Source: Rhea pennata
Taxonomy: Eukaryota; Chordata; Aves; Rheiformes; Rheidae
Assembly: GCF_028389875.1 (NCBI RefSeq)
Contig: NC_084682.1
Span: forward strand, 5,714,001-5,778,000
Direction: 5' to 3'
Length of the DNA: 64,000 bases
In this document: positions 20,785 to 34,300 of the stretch, one piece after another
Layout of the letters: the number at the start of each line of letters is the position of its first letter
Numbering within the stretch: the stretch's first letter is position 1
Made by a program: the position numbers and the translations under genes
The notes under the pieces: generated by a model
Database searches by the model: none
Told to the model about the DNA's origin: nothing
What the model saw: the letters and a program-made list of their open reading frames with translations, nothing else

Positions 20785-22600
20785 GGTTGACTTACCTGTT
20801 TGAGGATTACAAAGAATTTCCTCGTTATTTTTATAATGCTGTGAGCTACTGATCACAAAGTTTTGTAGCACAATAATTCCTAAAGGTGAAAATAGTCTAC
20901 CCTCCCCCCATTTTTTGCATCAGGGCTATTACACTATCTTTATATTGTAAGAAATTTTGCAAATTTAAGTATTTGTGAATTTTGTCCAGCTCTTGAAGGA
21001 GAAAATGTATTGATGTGAAGACAGAAGAGGGTGTGTATATTTATAACTAGCACACTATACACCTTTCAGTTAGTATCTTTCAAATCTTATCTGTTGTTTG
21101 TATGAATCATGTCTGTGTGTACGAGTTTTAAGGGACTTCCAGCAACGGTGCTTGCTCAGAATTGCCAGTGATACATCTCAAACAGCTGTATCATCTCAGT
21201 ACATTTCTGGGAGAGTGGTAACTGAGCTTCTATGCAGACTCTTGTCAGTCTTGGGTTATCATATTGAGTATCTTCTCTGTATTGTTTGCTTGAAGTGAAA
21301 TAGTCACGTTCTGCTCCTTTTTTATGCTTCCTCCCTGTAAGAGTTTAGTTTTAAAAAGAAAAAAAAAGGTAATGCCGTAAGAAATATTACAGTAATCAAC
21401 CAAAACTTGAAAGGGCGATGTGCCCCTACAAAAAGAAGAAGAACCTGGAGAAAGTTATTTTGTTCCCAAAAGTGTAATATGTTGCTGAATGGACTTTCTA
21501 ACGCTCTGTGTTTTATAGTAGGTTTGAAGTTAAGCGTAAAAGAGGATGCACTACTGATCTCCCTCATGAATTCTGCTAACTGTTCTGATAATTTAGATTC
21601 TATGGGTTACAATTTCAGGCTAATAGAAAAATTAGTAAAATATATGAGATATTTTACTGAATGAATTTGTCTTCTATAATTAGGATTAGTCTAAAACAAG
21701 AAAATAAAGTTAGGCATAAAAAAAAATAAACTTCAACATATTTATGGTTTTCAGGGTGAGGAATTTTGCCTTTTTAAAGGCCATGCATTGTAAGGCACTG
21801 AGTAACTTCAACTTTCATTCATCTGAAAGGGAGCAGAAAGCTCTCAGGTCAGTTGTAAAATTAGACCCGCAGTTTCTCCTTAAATTGGCAGCTGATTCTT
21901 ATTATAAGCTAGTTGAAAGTCAAATTTTAAGCAAACATCTAGTCTTCCTGGCTAGTTATTATTTTATGTTTTTAATATTAATCTCTGTTGGGCTTACTTT
22001 GCAAGTCTACCTACAAAATCACAAAATTCTGCCTCTAAAAATATTTTTTTGTATTTTTCTTTGATCTTTTTAAAAATTATTTTAATTATGACTATACCAA
22101 TAAATCTGTTTAATGACTCCATCTGCAAATTTGGGATCTGGCTTTCTAAAAGCAAAAGAAAACATCAAAAAGCTAAGGAAGATTATCTGCTAATAATGAC
22201 TATTTTTTTCCCATCATAAGACATAACTGTATGTGTACTTTACATATTGAATTAATTTTGGAAAAGGAAGCCAAGTCTCTGCATGTACTGATATTGTCAT
22301 AATTGTAACTCAACAAATTATTTTCTCAGTCTTAAGCTCCTTTAAATTTCAAGTTTTGTTCCGAAAGGTAACAGGAAAATATTTGTGGTTAACATGCTGC
22401 ATGGTCTAATAATTCACAAACTTTAGGAGCAGAAATAGAATTTATTTTCAAGGTTAACACATCCAATGTAAGTATGGTTTAAATTTAAGAAACTTTGATC
22501 TCAGCTTAGTGACCAAAACCAAAAATGCTTCTATGAATGTGCCCGTTATGTGGTGACAGTTGCGTAATTACAGAATTGTCCTGCCTGACTGAGGAGGATT

Positions 22601-22628
22601 TCTCTCTCTCTCTTTCTCTCTCTCTCTT
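22601..22628. repeat. CT microsatellite
   Basis: TC dinucleotide run with one TTT interruption, followed by a T-rich stretch. Confidence 0.9.
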
Positions 22629-24377
22629 TTTTAATTTTTTTTTTATTTTTATTTTGAAAACCAGGTGCTGGGATTTAGTTCTTGCTCATGATCTCTCTCT
22701 ACATCTTGTTTTATGAGCAAGTCAGTAAGATGGCTCTGTTTGCCACCTCTGTCCTTCATTTGAGTTGCATCTCAAATACTTGTGTGGGAGTGTCAGAAGT
22801 GCAGCTACTGGCTGTCTCTGTGCGAAACAGATTGCAGGCTGCTAAGTCCTTTCCTTTTGATGCAAACAGACTATTAAAGTGTATTGAGAAATAGTGATGC
22901 ATGTTCACTCATAAAACCTAGAATTCAATTTTTGTGACGAAAATTAAAGGGAACACTTACTTAAGGAAAAATTGTTTGGGGACTATTTAAGATAATAATT
23001 TGCTAATATCCAAATTTCATACTTACTATATGTTATAAAATGGATCTGTTAAATATTCATACCTCTGGAAAAAAATACTGTTGACAGATAAATTTTAATT
23101 AGATCTGATTAGAAACCAAATTGTAGAGATTACTTGTATCCCCTACAAAAAAAGAAAAGCGGCTGGAACTACATCTGTATTGCACAAATTATAATGAGAC
23201 AAGCTTATGTGCACAAAGATTTATTTGCAGGATCCAAAGCTGATGGCATACATTGACTCTGGTGGTTGAAGTTACCTTTGGGAAGAAACAAAGGAGAAAG
23301 ACAGTGAGAGTTAATTTTGACTAGTTGGAACCAGGAGTTTTAAGGCCATGATAAGTTTAAATGATTTTCCTCCTGAGATTTGAAATAGCCTGTTAGCAGT
23401 TCTTTTCTGTATCCCCAGCACAAGCACTAGCTAAGTTTACACAAATGTTTAATATTAATCAGATATTAAATCTTACTGACAGTTCATATCATTTTCTAAA
23501 CATGGAAATCTATTCCAAGGGTATGATATTCCAGGCCTCAAGTGCAGCTCAGTTATTTTCTACATCATAGGATAGTCTGATTAAGTGGCTGAAAGTGTAT
23601 GTTTATATATCTGCTCGTAAGACATTGTAAACTGCCTCCCAAGAATCAGTGTGTTGATACCTACTGTGATATCTGCTTTTATCTTAATGCTACACTGAGA
23701 ATACCTGTTTGAATGTGACATTGACTTTTTTGCATAGAATCAAAATTGTCTGTATTAAAATGTATTTATAAAAAATATATTTTTTTGTGGAAGGAAAGTA
23801 GGATTCTAGTTAATATACCATTGAGAAAATGCTAGAAACATTTTTACCAAATTCATTTGTAATTCTTTGTATCTTGTTAGTTACCTGGCTTGTTTCCTGT
23901 CAGAACATCTACTGTGGCCAGTTTAGTGGCAATGCAATGCACTGTCATGCAGTGAATCCAGTTTGGGGAAAAGTAGGAGGTTACTTTGTTTTCTTTTGGG
24001 CCCCTAGGAAGCTGAGTAGGTTGTTGTCAGGTGAACACAGAACCTTGGCACTGATTCCACTTGTGTGGCTTTAGCGTCAGTAACTAGTCTGTTTGACTTG
24101 TTTCCAGATAGATAAGTAGGGAGATCAAAGATTGAGAATTTAGAATAAAGAAAATTAGATATTAGTCTTCCTGTAGGAGAAGGAGGGTACTAAAACTAAT
24201 TTACACAAGGAATAAATAGAGAATGCACTTGCTTAAAATTATTTAAAAATGGCAGTTCAATCATAAATCTGCAGACTAGGGAGTATGCTTAAGTATTTTC
24301 ATTACTTTGGAAAATGGTTTAAAAATGTCATTTTCATTAGCAAGTGTTTCTTCTCCTGTAACAGATTGCAAAATGTA

Positions 24378-24407
24378 AAAAAAAATAAAATAAAATAAAA
24401 ATAAATT
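24378..24407. repeat. A-rich AAAAT simple repeat
   Basis: Poly(A) leading into repeated TAAAA units. Confidence 0.85.
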
Positions 24408-27088
24408 ATTGATACTAGAAATGGAGGTGATTGTCTATTTTATTTAGCACTAAATGTTTATATTAGCATATGGAGAACATTTAAAGTATTTTTCATTTCA
24501 GATGTCTTCCATCAATATTTGAGCTCCATTTGCTCCAATTTTCTATTAAAAAAATGTTTGAAATGGGATTCAGACTTCTGACTTGTGAGAATATCTTGGG
24601 GCATGATTAGAATAAATTATTCTCAAAGTGCATTAATAGAACCTAGGAGTTCTACAGATCACAGTTCCATGTCAGGTTGTGCTTTTGCAAAACCAGCCAG
24701 CTACACTATGGAGAATCAGTTTTTGAAATTTGTGACACCTGCAGTTGTGGTGTGTGCTGTACTGACTAAAACTGAAACATCTGCTCAAACTGAAATGAAT
24801 AGCATAGGGGTAATCCCATCTTGATTTTTGACACTTTAGTCATGTTATTGTCCACATTCCTTGGAATATCTGTATTCCTCTGTGAAGCAGAAAAGCTTAG
24901 CTACTCTCGGGGGTGGGGGGAGTATTTGTTTTTCTTTGAAAACCTGCTGTAATTCATTTTGATTTGTCAGAGTAACTGAGGATGCCTGAACAACACAATA
25001 AACATTGTGTACTGGAACTCACAGAAGAAATAATTCATACAAGGCTTTAACTTTTGGACTATCACTTGGAGCCGCATGAAATGCCTGCCTGGAATTGTGC
25101 AATGAGATGATGATGATCTGAGCACAGGTTTGTAATAGGACTATCATTCAGCTATCGCTCATCTTAAATCTAAGATGAAGATCTATCCAAAGTTTGACAT
25201 CAGTGCCCTTCTGAGTCTTCTAAATCAGAGGGTAGTTTCTGGTTTTGCCTGTACAGGTCGTCTGTGTTTAGACACTCTCTCCTGATTAAGCTTACTCTGG
25301 GAATTACCTGAACAACACGGAGTGTGTGACCTTTTCTTGGAACTCTTGAAATGAGCAGAGACTGATTTCACTGAATAGCTAACCAGCAGAGCTAGCAAAA
25401 TCAGTAATAACAACTCCAATGACACAAGTTAAATGGTCCCTCTAATTTTGATACTCAAATGTTACTGCGTAGACTAGATGAAAAACTCCTGAGGTTGAAA
25501 AGAAGCTGGGAGAAAAATAGCACTTCATATTTTATTCAAGAATAGTTTTCCCAGTGTTAAATGTCTGCAGAAAAAGGATAAATGACTTAGTGTTCCTTAC
25601 ACAGCACTACCAATGCTTCTTGGTCTTTTTTCTTATCTAGTATCTCAGTATTCTCTTTATTAATAAATATAACTAATCATCCCGGAGATGTTCTGTACCT
25701 CTCCTCAGATTCTTATGCTGTTTGTCAGCTACTTACATATTATGCAACATCTTATGTGTTCACACCACGTTTCTAGTTCTTTTTCTATTATTGAACGGTA
25801 TCCATCTTTCTGTGACATACATTCACTTAGAATTTCTTAACTGTAATAAGAATACCCCTGATTGATTCACTAGTCCAAATTTCCCAAGGTGTACCTTTAA
25901 GAAAATGTGTTCTATTTTTGAAGAAAATTTTAGAGATTATGCAAGTCTCATTTCATGTTAAGACAAAATAAAGAATTTATTCTACCTATTTATTTTAAGT
26001 CCGCAAAAAGGAGGTGTTCTATAAACACCTTTCTTTTCTTAACCAGTGCTGTTCAATAACTTAAAACAGGAGGTCAAATCATGCTGGATAGTGTATTTTA
26101 ATTAAAACTAGAAAGAGAATTTAGGTAGGTAGAGTTAAATTGTAGTTGGATGTTTCCCAGCCATTATTTTGAAAACTGACATGGGATTTTAAATAACAAA
26201 GGCCTGTTTTACTTAATAACTTAATTATTCTAGTAGAGAGAGTAAACAATGTTAATGAAGCTTGCATACGAAAGTAATTTTTAGCAAAACAGAAGAACAG
26301 AGGTAGGGAAGTTACAAACAGCAATAGATAAAATGCAAAGGTAAATTTACTTTATGAAAGGCAAATTAACATATATGGAAGAAAATAGTTCTAAATGCTT
26401 TCTTTCAGTTTGTCCTCTCATATGGAATAACAGAATGATTCAGAAGAGGGGAACAGCAAACTGAATATATCCTGACAGTTTAGCTATAAAGAACCAAAGA
26501 TGTTTCCAAGTAAAAAATTATTGGAAAATGACAATTTTACTGTAATTGATGGAAAGTTGTGTATACAGTTGCTTGTACTTGTTTGGATATAGCAAGTGTA
26601 TCCCAGTTTTGTTTTTTCAAAAAGCAGGATAGAAACTGGGGTATAAAAGCCTGGAGAAAAGAAAGTCTTGGACAGTTGTATGAAAGAGTATAATAAATTA
26701 TCAAAACTCTTGCACTGATGTATCAGTTCACTTGCTAGTCCTCTCTATGCTTTTAAAGTGTATTCCCTCAAGCAAAGAATGGGTGTACAAAGCATCCTTT
26801 GAGCAGGTTTACTCAGACCCTGTTTCAACTATAAAAGACGGACTTCAGTGTTACACTTACCAGACCTGAAAGCTAGAAGCATCTAGAGATTATTTTAGTG
26901 CCAAAAAAAACCCCTTCATTTTTGTCATGAGTGATGTTGTGCAAAGTACAGCACACCACATTCGTATGAATGTTACTCTGTGCACTGGCATTCAACTAGT
27001 TTTGAAAATCCTGTTTTTATTTCCCAAATGCATACTTTACCACCCTTACATATAATTAAGTGTCTAATTAAATCTGCTCGCCTCTGGG

Positions 27089-27123
27089 AAAAAAAAAAAA
27101 AAAAAAAAAAAAAGAAGAAGAAG
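27089..27123. repeat. Poly(A) with GAA repeat
   Basis: A run of 25 A followed by four GAA units. Confidence 0.9.
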
Positions 27124-28074
27124 TAAGCCAGGAGAACAGAGGATAGAGTATGTCCCCTAAAATTAAAGTGTGCACAGAAGCCTGATTATAAGCATGCCAT
27201 TCAGAGGAAATAAGAAAGCTCTGTCCCGGACTGGCTAATGCCAAGTCTCTTCAGCACAGAGATGTCATGTTCCTTGTAAAGACAGTCTTTCACTGGAGTT
27301 CATCGGCTAGCATCTGCAATAAACCAAATTTGCAGTAACAGGAAGTGTTTTTTGCAGCTGACATATGCATGTACTTCCCCTGTTTATGTGGCGATAGATA
27401 CTGCAGGAAATATGAGTGCAAGTGTCCCCACTTCGATAACTTTTAGGACTATTATTTCAGCTAACAATTGCATTTAAGGTAAGTTAAAATATGAAAGGTT
27501 ACTTCTACCTGAAGCAAAACCTTGCACTAAAACATTTCAGTTTGTATCCTTAGATAAACTAGCTATTTAGTAAGAAATATTTTTGCTTTTAATATCCTGA
27601 AGTGATCAAGTTAAAGGTGAACTGTAAGAAAATCCTTAAATAATCATTTAAACCCAGTGCCTCAGACAGGCATAAACGAGCTGGGCCTATTCATGTGGTT
27701 GAAATTAAACTCTTTAGTAGCTGGTCGATGAGTGAGACCTTAAACTCTTTGTTCATCCAAATAGTGCAAATTCCCTTCGCTAATGTTGTCCAGTTTTAAA
27801 TTGCTTCTTGGCAAGAGCTTGCACGTTACATTCTCTTTCATTCTACAAGGCCTCTTCCAGCCCCTGTGCCCATCTTTGGCTCTCTCATATGTGGCCCATT
27901 GTAGCCGCTTATGCTAATAAGGCACAGCTTCTGGGCAAACACCTCCCGTGGCTTCTGGAGAGGAAAACAGAATCTGTAGGAAACAGTGAGAGAGCCACAC
28001 GTGCCTTCTTTTTAGCTTATTATTCATCTCTGCCCGCTCACAGGACTTTCACGTTTACTTTAAGGGTAAGAAAT

Positions 28075-28515
28075 CTTTCCCGCTACCGCTAGCGGCAGAG
28101 GCAGGACGCAGCTCTCCTTGCCCGGGGCTGTGGTGGCGCTGTGAGGTGACAGCGGCAGCTCACAGGCGCCTAACGGCCCTTCCCGCGCTTCCCTTCAAAT
28201 CCAAACGGCCGCGGCGAGCTCCGCGGCCAATCAGCGGGCGCCGCGCCCCCCGGCAACGGTCAGCGCTCGCGAGGTGAGGCACGGGCTGGCGGCCTCGCCC
28301 TGTGGTAGAGAGCCGCTTGCGGGTATCTGGTTGACGGCCGCCGCCGTCGGAAGGTAGGCGGGCACCTGGGAGATGGTCCGGAGAGAGGGGCAGCTTTGCG
28401 GACGCAGCGCCCGGCGGGGCGGCAGCTGGGGAGCTTCCTGCCGGGCACCGGCGCAGCGACGGGCGGATGCCACTGAGGTGGATCCTAGCGGCTGTGCGGT
28501 CTCGCTAAATCACCT
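28075..28515. promoter_or_regulatory. Isolated CpG island / candidate promoter in the UNC119-FOXN1 interval
   Basis: A sharply bounded GC- and CpG-dense block sits in AT-rich DNA, between the 3' ends of two convergent genes. It holds a CCAATCAG NF-Y box (28227-28234), an X-box-type match GCCCCCcGGCAAC (28245-28257) and a perfect 8-bp inverted repeat GGCCGCGG/CCGCGGCC (28207-28228). Two donor-like sites follow on the plus strand (GAG|GTGAGG at 28273 and AAG|GTAGGC at 28353). No coding exon of a known family was found, so a non-coding or unrecognised transcript is the likeliest product. Confidence 0.55.
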
Positions 28516-30430
28516 CAGCGCAAGCTTGAGGAAGTGTCATCCATCCTGGTTGTGCATTCTGGTCTTTCCCTGGCATAACTTACTTTCTGGTCATCATAGT
28601 GCTAATAAGACATTGGGGTACCACTGTAAATTACAGTCTTAATGTTAGGTGGATGTAAGCACTTCTGTTGGGAACAGAAGTGCAATGGCTTTACTCTCTT
28701 CTGTGTACAGGTCAAGGATCGATTAGGCTCAAAATAGGAAGTCTTAAATTCATCTGAGCTGCAGTACATTTTAACACTAATTCTTCCTCAAATGACTGAA
28801 CTACGGGGGCTTAAATGCTGGCACCTGTAACAGATCTGCTCATCAGTATATTGACCTTGAGACGTGTATCACACACATTCTACATATAAAAATGTTTTGC
28901 CACAAAGTTAATGTGAACTTGCACATAATAACTTGCAATCTTTTTTTTAAACATTACTATTTTATAATATAGGAAAAACTATGGAATTACTTCTTTTAAA
29001 TGTCCAGCTGGTTTAAGTATGGAATACATCAGATAAAAATATTTAAGGTGCTTAGAATAAATAACTTCATAGTGAGGATAAGCATCTTGGGCAGATGACT
29101 TTCTTGGTATGTCAAGAAAACCATCAGAAAAACATGTTGGAGTGTTCTTTTTCTTTTGTTCTTTATGTCTGGTCATTTTAAAAATACAATTATCAAGAGA
29201 AATAAAGAATACAGTATGAGTCTTAGATTTCTCTCTGTGTCTCTCCCTCTGTCTTGCACCACCCTTCCCTCTTGTGGTCATGCGTGTGATCCCAAACATA
29301 CGATATATTAGGGCATGCTGATTGCTCACTTAAACTGGCACATCTGAGCAAATGCCATTGCCTGTTAAACAGAGCAGTGATATGATTAATCCCCCCCCCT
29401 TCTTTAATCTAAATATTTGGCTGGTCAAGAATTGATTCTCCTAACCCTAGCATATTTGCAAAACTCTTCCTGCTGTTTTTTTCTAACTAGAACAGCTTGA
29501 CAGGCTTTACTGCATTTCTTGCCCTGCATATTCTATTTGCTGGAGTACTGAGGCCTTTGCTCAAGTTGTCTGTGCAATTCTTGATAACTGCATATGGGAT
29601 TACAAAGTTATGTCACATTAATTCTTGCTAATTCTTCTATCTGCATGCCCCTAATCTGATCTTGAAGGTGTTTTAAGTCTGGGCTAGTAGGTGTGGTTGA
29701 GAGTATAGGTTTGAGTTCAGGTTTGGCTTCAGTCCTGACTGACAGTACTCCCACCTTACTGTGAGAAAGCAGGCTAATCAAAACTGTATGTATTTACTGT
29801 AACAATACAATCTCACAATTCTATCTGGTCTGTATTTCTACATTTCTCTCCTGCTTTTTTGCAGTTTAAATCATCCAATCTGACTAATTTTTTAACCTGC
29901 TTAAATTCTTGGTTTTCATAGTATGCAAATAAAGATGTCATCCAAGGAAGTTTTATTTTCAGAGTCTTTTGGGGGTTGTAGACTATATTCCTTAGTGTTG
30001 TTAAAGGCTTCTGCTTCAAATTGCTTTGTATTTAAATAGCTTCACTTAGAATAAAACACTAATCTTCTGTTATGTCACAAACAGCAGCTTAATGGTAAGT
30101 CAGAGAAAAGAGTATTTCTGAGAAACTGTTTACTAAAATGCCTCAGTTTAGTTTGTTAGGAACCATATGTCATTCTAGTACAAGGACTAGTTCTGCATCA
30201 TTATAAACACTTAAAACACTTTTTGGTTTCACCAGATATCATCTGGCATTAAAATAGAGAAGATCTCTGGATTTGGCCAGCTGCAAAAATGATTGCCCCT
30301 TAAAAAAAAAAAAAAAAAAAATCAAGATTTTGAAAAACACTAAATGCTTGGACAATTCATATTCCTGCCTAGCTCATCTATATAAAAATGGAGGAATTAA
30401 TAATTTTCAGCCAACTAAGAATTATACTAA
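28516..30430. other. AT-rich intergenic sequence downstream of FOXN1
   Basis: No gene recognised. Poly(A) of 20 at 30302-30321. Exons of any transcript from the 28.2-kb island would be expected on this side if it runs on the plus strand. Confidence 0.65.
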
Positions 30431-30438
30431 ATTTGTTT

Positions 30439-31086
30439 TTTATTTAAAAAAAACGGTTTTAAACTTCTTTTTAAACACAGTAGAACTTTCCACTAAAGTA
30501 TATTTGTTACTTTGCTTTAATGTGCCAAGCAGCTAGTACTCTATCTTCTAATACTTGCACGATTTTCACTGTATGTTCTTGTTCTTCAAAACCCAGCACT
30601 TGTTTCAAGGGGGCTATAAATGTTTTTGATATGTGAATATTTTGTAGTGGTCTGTAGCAGATGTTGTTGACATCATTGGCATCAGGAAATAAGTTAGAGA
30701 GATTTTTTCTTTGCCTTGACATCAATGTTCATTTGCAAGCAGCTTTCATTTTTTTTTTTTAAAAAGATCTATCAATCGTGTTTTCTTCTTATAGTCATTT
30801 GTTTCAGGAAGGTGCAGAAGATGGATGGCTTGATTAAAGTGGTGTTGACCAGTATCGCCGTTAACAAATTTTACCCTTAAGTAGTATTTCCAAATTTTTT
30901 AGTATCCGTTAGTAGAAAGTTATAGTAAAGCTACATATCCTGCAGACAAGTTCTGGAAAAATACCATTCTTATTCAGATGCACACAGTTTCAGCATTTGT
31001 AGCTGATGTAGATCAGAATAGGTAAACATATGTGATCCATAAGGCTGTATTTGGACAAAATAACTACAATTAAGTTGATATATGGT
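30439..31086 (-). terminator. FOXN1: FOXN1 3' UTR with candidate poly(A) signals
   Basis: Downstream of the FOXN1 stop on the minus strand, the nearest signal-like hexamers are ATTAAA (30521-30516) and AATAAA (30444-30439). The 3' end is therefore probably near 30.4 kb, though more distal sites exist. Confidence 0.45.
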
Positions 31087-31355
31087 TCACATTAGTGCTA
31101 TAGGTTTGGATCCAGAATTACTTAAGTAAGCAGGAGACACTGTATCCAGTTCCATAAAGGCAGAGTAAAGAGTAGTGAGCTGTACATCAGGTAAGCTGCT
31201 GTGTGGAGTTCCATTTTGGATGCTGACATTATTGCTGCTGTTACTATCCATCTGGCAATGAGAAGGGAAAGGCTGTGAAGACATTGGGGATGATGAAATG
31301 AGAACTAAGGGATCCACAGCTAGGCTGTCATCTTTCAGCTCCTCCCAAAGATTTC
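31087..31355 (-). CDS. FOXN1: FOXN1 terminal coding exon
   Basis: Acceptor TTTTATTGTAG. Encodes (G)[20 protein letters not shown]...[12 protein letters not shown]...KPIALM-stop (residues 567-655), part of the activation domain. Confidence 0.96.
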
Positions 31356-34300
31356 CTACAATAAAACAAAATGAATTGATTAAACTTTCTTCCTATAACT
31401 TTTTTGAAATGTTGTTTTATAGGAAAAATTGGTAATTACCACAACTGTATATGTAGGTACTGCTAATCATTTATGAATAAGAAAGAAGAAAGATGGTTTT
31501 ACATTCTTATTTGTCTGTCTCCATGATGAATGGAGTAAAATATCCGATCCTACCACTGTGGAGATGAAGAAGTCTAAGTTTCAAAAAATACATTGTTAAT
31601 TTAAGTAAAGCAACCTGGGCATAGCAGTCGCTTGAACATAGTCTCACAATGTTCTACATTGCCTTAGATTATGTAATATTTATGACAATATAATGTCAAG
31701 GCAATTGCATCTGCTCAGTCCTTGTAGATCATTAAGGCTGCATTTTTTCTCTGTCTTAATTGCTTTGTATGTCACTTGTTTTCTGTGTAGGAAGGCAAAT
31801 ATTACATGTTATTTGTAGTAAGAACTTTATCATTTCAAACCCTATTTTTTAATATAAACTTGTTATGTTTTGATTATTTTTGCAGTGGAAAGCTATGTTC
31901 TTAGTGTTCAAATCCTATTAATTAAAGAACATTTAATAACAAACTTCAGTGTCAGCACTACATGGCTAAGTGTTTTAAGAACAGCTCATAAAATATGCTG
32001 TTCAGTGTCTGGATCATATGAATCCCTGTGAAACTTGTGAAGGAGTAAATAGCATTCTTTTGAGCAAAGGTAAGAAAGGGATTTAAATAAATATGTTAAA
32101 TTCGATTAAAAAGTATTTGTCTTTCTGCTTCTCACACAATAATTCTTTTGATACGCATCAAAAAACTGTACCTGTATTATTTCCAGTGGAAAATACGTCT
32201 GAATAAATAATTAAAAAAAATACATTTGAAATACTGCCTAGCAGTATTTAATACTAGCATTTTTAGTAGAGAGTTAAGTTTATTTATTTTAAATCCTGGG
32301 TCATAAGAAGTTTCCCTAGAAAGATACAGATTGAAGATACAATGTCAAATTCCATGTTGTGCAAAATAACCTAGTATGCTGGTCTCTGTAGCAGTAGCAA
32401 GCACAAATCGTTCAAAAAAAGACATGAATTGTATGTTCCTTCTGCTAGTGTTTGTTTATTCAGGATACATTGGAAAGGGGGTAAAAAATGGCAGGACTGG
32501 GATGTGATGTAATAAGTCTGAGTCTACCAAATAGAAATACCTTGGATACCTACCTTGGAGATCAAAATCAGTCAGGGATGGATTAAGAGCATCAATATCA
32601 TTGCTGAGATCGCCTTCTTGCATGAGTGCATCCTGCATTGTCCTGGCTGTAGAGTGCTCTGTCAGCATCTTCATGCCACAAATGGGGGGAGTCTGAGCAG
32701 GCAGTGGAGAATCCTGAGTGGTGCTGGGTTGTGTTCTGAGTTCATTTTGAGTTTCCCCAGAAGGGAACAGGGTCTGAGGGTCAGATGACTGTTGCATTAA
32801 CGTAGCTGTGATTTGAGGAAAACTCTGTGGTGATGTGTAGCATGCAGTTTGCTGCCCTCCGAGCAAATTTGGTAAGGGGTTCTTGATGTGTAGAGCTCCT
32901 GATGTATGAATAGTGTGTAATGGCTGTGGTATACCAGAGGAAAGAGGGGGCTCGCATAAAGAATGGGACTGGACTGCCACCTGCCTGGAAAGGGATGCAC
33001 TTGCAACATCAGTAGGACTGCAGGACATGATCGAAGATCTCAACTTTTCATTTTTATCGCCTATCAGTGTGTCAAGTTCTTCTACAAAAGAAGAAAAGAA
33101 TCTATAACTTTGCTTATTCCTAATGGACCCTCTATATTTGTAGGTTGCAGCTATAATTTTAATGTTCTTCAGAAAATGTATTTTTATTTCCCATTCCACC
33201 CATTATAACACATAGGATAAGTACTCCAAAGTCCTGAATTGCTTTTTTGATTATTAGTGCCAAGTGAATATTTAAAAATTACATGCTCCTGTTTAAAGAT
33301 TGGATAGATATCTCATTAGTTATTTTCAAATTTTATTTTCTAGTACTTATTTCAGTGTTGTGTTTTGTTTTAATGAGATAATCAAGATAAAATATTTTTC
33401 TGATGAAGTGATAAAGTAGTGCCTCTTTAAGCTTCAGAAGATACTATAGCACTGATATTTTGAAAGTACTCCAGCAAAACCAGGTCTTACTTAATTCTAC
33501 TTCCTCATTTTGCCAATCATGTCATGCCCAGGAAAATTTCTCAGTCATTACCCTAAACCATTTATAAATTCCCTTACACTGCTTGGTGCATATTGCAAAG
33601 AAACATTCTCGTGACCACTGTTTGAGAACTAGTACACTAACGTGTTACCCACCTGGCTTTGCCATACTCTTCCTTACGGCAACTGGGTCTTTCCTTTTCC
33701 ATTTCTGAAGCTCCTCCTGCATCTTATCAATTTTGGCTGGATTCAGAGCCCACAGACAGCCTTTCCGAGAAGAATTGCCTGACTTATTTTCAACCTTCTC
33801 AAAGCATTTGTTCAATGATAAGTTGTGGCGTACAGAATTCTTCCAGCCATCTGGAGCTGTCTGGAAAAACAAATCCAATCTAAGAATGGAACTTGAAGGA
33901 AAGAAATTCCAAGTATGTATCTATTTTGACTGATAAGACTAGAAGAAATGTTGTTTAAATAATACTTTCTGCAATGTGGAACTTGTATGTTGTAATGAGG
34001 TTGCAAAAATGTTACTGTCATGTTGTGTAGGAAGGGAAGAATCAGATAAAATAGTAACTGATCTTCTAAGCAAGAAGGTTGGCCTTGTCATAGAAGGGCT
34101 ACTGAATTTTTAGAAGTGAATTTGCAATCACAAGAATTAAGTGTATAAAGAACTATATTCAGGGACTGTGAACTAGCAGGAAATCTATCTTACTAAACTG
34201 CTTTGGAACATAGAAAATTTTCAAATGCATAATTGAAGGACTGCATGCTCTTTGGACTCAAATTGATTGTCCAGGTAGACTTCAAAGGAATTTTAGCTTG

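Larger units (their letters stand above)
20073..28074. other. AT-rich intergenic region between UNC119 and the 28-kb CpG island
   Basis: No gene is recognised. It contains the second copy of the 92-bp duplication and simple repeats: CT-rich 22601-22628, AAAAT-type 24378-24407 and poly(A) 27089-27113. Any longer UNC119 3' UTR would lie in the first part. Confidence 0.75.
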
